Below are positions 61,619 to 64,000 of a stretch of 64,000 nt of DNA, in pieces. The position numbers and the translations under genes were made by a program. The DNA lies in contig JANBPK010001039.1 in assembly GCA_027579435.1 (NCBI GenBank), positions 1 through 64,000 of the forward strand, read 5' to 3'. Every line of letters starts with the position of its first letter. Positions within the stretch are counted from its first letter, which is position 1. The notes below the pieces were generated by a model, which was given only the letters and a program-made list of their open reading frames with translations, was not told where the DNA came from and ran no database searches. Source of the DNA: Candolleomyces eurysporus. Its lineage: Eukaryota > Basidiomycota > Agaricomycetes > Agaricales > Psathyrellaceae.

Positions 61619-62051
61619 TTTTGGTGACGATATCGATATCGATCGGGGTCGGTGTAGAGCAGGTACCGGCGCGCCTCTATATCGCGTCTCGATACAGAGC
61701 GCTAGATNGCTCAAGGGCATACAAATGGGGGGCTACCACGACCGGCGTGTACATCACAACCAGCAACTCAGGATTAGCTTCCGGAAGCTTAGTCTTATAG
61801 TCATCGTTGAGTGGTTTTAGCCTCAAGTATGCCGCTTTCAGCTAAGAGCTGTGACTCGTTTGACGTCGGGAGAATGGGTAAAGAAGCAACTGTCAATGCC
61901 CGACTCATGTTGCTCTCTTCTCCACCTTACGGGAGAAGGGTTGGGAAGGAAAGCGGTTGTACGTCATCCTCACATGAGGGTCGAAGCCAATATATAGGCA
62001 AGGAGAGAAATTCAGGTTTGTCCGCACGTCTTTTCCATCGCCCCTACAACT
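61619..62051. other. Spacer between GNAT and F-box gene 3
   Basis: 433 bp, no gene seen. Contains an N at 61708. It lacks the inverted repeat that marks the promoters of F-box genes 1 and 2. Confidence 0.4.
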
Positions 62052-63669
62052 ATGGACGGAGGTTTCTCGATCCCATACGAACTCTTGCCTCGGCTCTGCA
62101 GTGAGCTGCAAGGAAAAGATTTGGTCACCGCAGCCTTGCTATGCAAAGCCTTCTGTGAGCCAGCCCTCGACAGCCTTTGGCACCACGTCAAGTCCTTCAA
62201 GCCCCTCGTAGCTTGCTTGCCGGATGGCTTGCTGCTACCTTTGGTACACCAGGGAGCGAAAACAATTGTAAAGCCTCTTCGACTTTCAAGATTCTTTTGA
62301 AGACTAATTTATGTTTGTTGGACAGGTACTGACCAGACCACTCAGACCGGCAGACCTTCAGAGGTATCAGTCTCAGTATGCCCACCGAATCCGGGTGTTC
62401 GAAGTTGGGCACGCGCAGAGCATGCTTTCCTTCGAAGCTCTGCAAGCCCTGCAGCTTGCGACCGAATTTCAATCTGGGGCATTGGCGCCGCGAGCCACGG
62501 GCCTCGTTTGGCATTCGGATGTCATGATCAAAGCACCCCATACCTTTTCCTACCTTCCACTCTTTCTGAGTCCACACGTTTCGAGGATCTCCTTCGATCT
62601 TTCCCAAAACATTCCCCTCCACGTTACAAGTGCGGAGTGGGCATTCAATCGTGTTGACTGCTTGAAGCAGTTGACCCTCAAACAAACAAACCATGTCATG
62701 AGCGACTACTTCCTCGATTCATTCATTCCCATCCTTCCGTGGGGTAGTCTCCAAGTTTTGGATATATCCCCGGTTTCTGTCGTGTCTGTCCCGATCTTGA
62801 TAACATCCCCTCACCTCGTTAAACTTTCCCTGGTAATAGTAGAAGGGCAGCCACAGGACAGATTTAATACGGGTCGGATCAAGATACCCTCTCGAGCCGA
62901 CTCTTCCTCGCTCGAGGATCTCTCAGTTTCCACGGACAAATTCGAGCTCCTCGAAACTGCGCTCCAACTCCTCCCTTCAAATGTTCGACTCCTTTCTCTC
63001 CAGTGCTCCCTTGGAGACGAGACATCGACGGGCGATATCAACCGCCTCTTCAACCTCATCCAACAGAAATGTAATCCCCACACACTCTCTGAGCTGGATC
63101 TCAGAGGTGTCAACAGGAATTTGGCAGATGGCGGCGACCCGTTGGACGACGATATGGATGACTACGCGGATATATCTCCCCTACTCACACTCAGTAATCT
63201 GGAGGCCCTAACGATCGTGCTCCCGACGACCAGGATCGACTTGACCCCAGAACACGCGGAAATGATTCCAACCGTATGGAGCCGTATCGGAACGCTTATC
63301 CTGAATACAACGATGACCGACAGCTGGACCCTCAGCCCCCGCATCGACCATACCCATCTCACCACTATCCTCCGAGGATGTCCTCGCCTCCGCGTCCTTG
63401 GTGTCCGCTTCAATGCTATCCAGATCAAGGACGAGCCTAGCAGTTCCCTTGGGCGTCCGAGAGAATGGGAATGGGCAACCTCAACGTTGGAGGAGTTGTG
63501 GGTGGGCGATTCACCTATCCTCTCCCCTTCCCGAGTCGCAGCGTTTCTTAGGGTTCATTGCCCGGCGATGAAGAAGTTGGAATATTCTAGGTACTCTGAC
63601 CCGCTCCAGGGCTCCCTAATTTGGTATGATCAGCGTTGGAAGGACGTGGCTGGGAGGCTTGTCCTGTGA
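62052..63669 (+). CDS. F-box protein 3
   Basis: Two exons, 62052-62267 and 62326-63669, phase 0, 519 aa. F-box: IPYELLPRLCSELQGKDLVTAALLCKAFCEPALDSLWHHV. The intron lies at the same position as in F-box genes 1 and 2, and the next exon opens with the shared VLTRPLRPADLQRYQSQYAH (compare ARVLTP.DV.RYKT.YAH). Leucine-rich stretches follow (LKQLTLKQTN, WGSLQVLDISPVS, SPHLVKLSLV, LSNLEALTIVLP, CPRLRVLGVRF), then the common ending SPSRVAAFLRVHCPAMKKL. It is therefore an older relative of the tandem pair 9-10 kb away. Likely an SCF substrate receptor with an unknown target. It sits between an intact GNAT gene and a GNAT last-exon relic. Confidence 0.87.
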
Positions 63670-63836
63670 TGTCACTCAATACAATGAGTCACGAGTCAAG
63701 ACCTGCCCACTTTCATGTCGTGTTGCCAAACTTTGGTAGACCATTTTTATTTCACGATTGTGTCAATCAAGAACTTTTGCTTTTGTCTCATCGCGTACAC
63801 GCAAAGTTATAAGTCGCGATTCACGCGAACCTAAGC

Positions 63837-63931
63837 TTCGCGTTCAATGGGATGACGATGGCCCCTTCGCCACTGGGGGAATAGCAAGCCGTTTTCACGT
63901 CCTCGGGATGCGGACAGCGGACTTCAGTTCG
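63837..63931 (+). pseudogene. Relic of the GNAT gene's last exon
   Basis: Aligns with 61520-61612 of the GNAT last exon over about 95 bp. The shared core TTCGCCACTGGGGGA and the later GGACAGCGGAC are identical; a small insertion near 63888 and an in-frame TAG break the frame. Upstream similarity (ACGCAAAGTT versus ACGCAAAACT, 63799) fades. It is a direct-repeat remnant of a second GNAT copy. Confidence 0.7.
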
Positions 63932-64000
63932 CTCACTTGCTTTCTTAACCTGACGTAGAGTAGAAGTCGATCATGACTGCAAGGTAGGAAGAGGATCAAA
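63932..64000. other. Window end
   Basis: No feature visible; sequence continues beyond the window. Confidence 0.4.

Overview
The window looks like nuclear DNA of a basidiomycete fungus, most likely an agaricomycete. Genes are split by many 50-80 nt GT-AG introns. The identifiable proteins are typical eukaryotic housekeeping products (complex I 49 kDa subunit, DPM3, ATP23, TPX2, NIF3). Two expanded fungal families are also present: F-box proteins with a degenerate C-terminal repeat region, and a Zn2Cys6 regulator. I see no viral, plasmid or bacterial-type gene and no intact transposon.

Layout. 0-9.5 kb is gene-dense: 3' end of a PARP-type ADP-ribosyltransferase (+), a hypothetical gene (-), a Tra2-like RRM/RS splicing factor (+), an Atg27/MRH-type membrane protein (-), and the complex I 49 kDa subunit NDUFS2 (+). 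The last two share a 238 bp bidirectional promoter. 9.5-15 kb has no supported gene but holds a 21 bp palindrome and a 10 bp-period TGTCAC repeat. 15-22 kb carries a NIF3 homologue and a TPX2-like spindle protein. 22-29 kb holds a small Ser-rich Cys-motif gene with a TATA box and a 3'UTR intron, a tentative minus-strand gene, and an enoyl-CoA hydratase with a 694 bp intron. 28.7-34.1 kb is gene-poor. 34-36.2 kb has the mitochondrial protease ATP23 and a secreted Ser/Thr-rich GPI-type protein. 36.2-40.7 kb has only tentative minus-strand reading frames. 40.7-42.4 kb has glutaredoxin and DPM3, and 44.9-47.6 kb a Gfd2/YDR514C-like DEDD-fold protein. 49.4-53.6 kb is a tandem pair of F-box genes with matching promoters and 3'UTR introns. 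54-58 kb is a Zn2Cys6 transcription factor. 59-64 kb has a small mitochondrial-type membrane protein, a GNAT acetyltransferase, a third F-box gene and a decayed copy of the GNAT last exon.

The genes do not form one pathway. Themes are mitochondrial function (NDUFS2, ATP23, glutaredoxin, the 244-aa protein), ER/secretory work (DPM3, Atg27-like, GPI protein), RNA and nuclear work (Tra2-like, Gfd2-like, PARP, TPX2), and an SCF/F-box cluster at the right end.

Sequence quality matters. Fifteen single N characters are scattered through the window, most beside homopolymers. In three genes, deleting exactly one base at the N restores a conserved reading frame, and one G8 run in the Gfd2-like gene is also one base off. 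I treat these as assembly errors, not pseudogenes. The most interesting biology is a set of microexons (6, 10 and 16 nt), two GC-AG introns, and the F-box duplication with a conserved inverted repeat upstream. I did not find a clearly new multi-gene system. All gene structures are hand-built from splice signals and remembered family conservation, without database searches.
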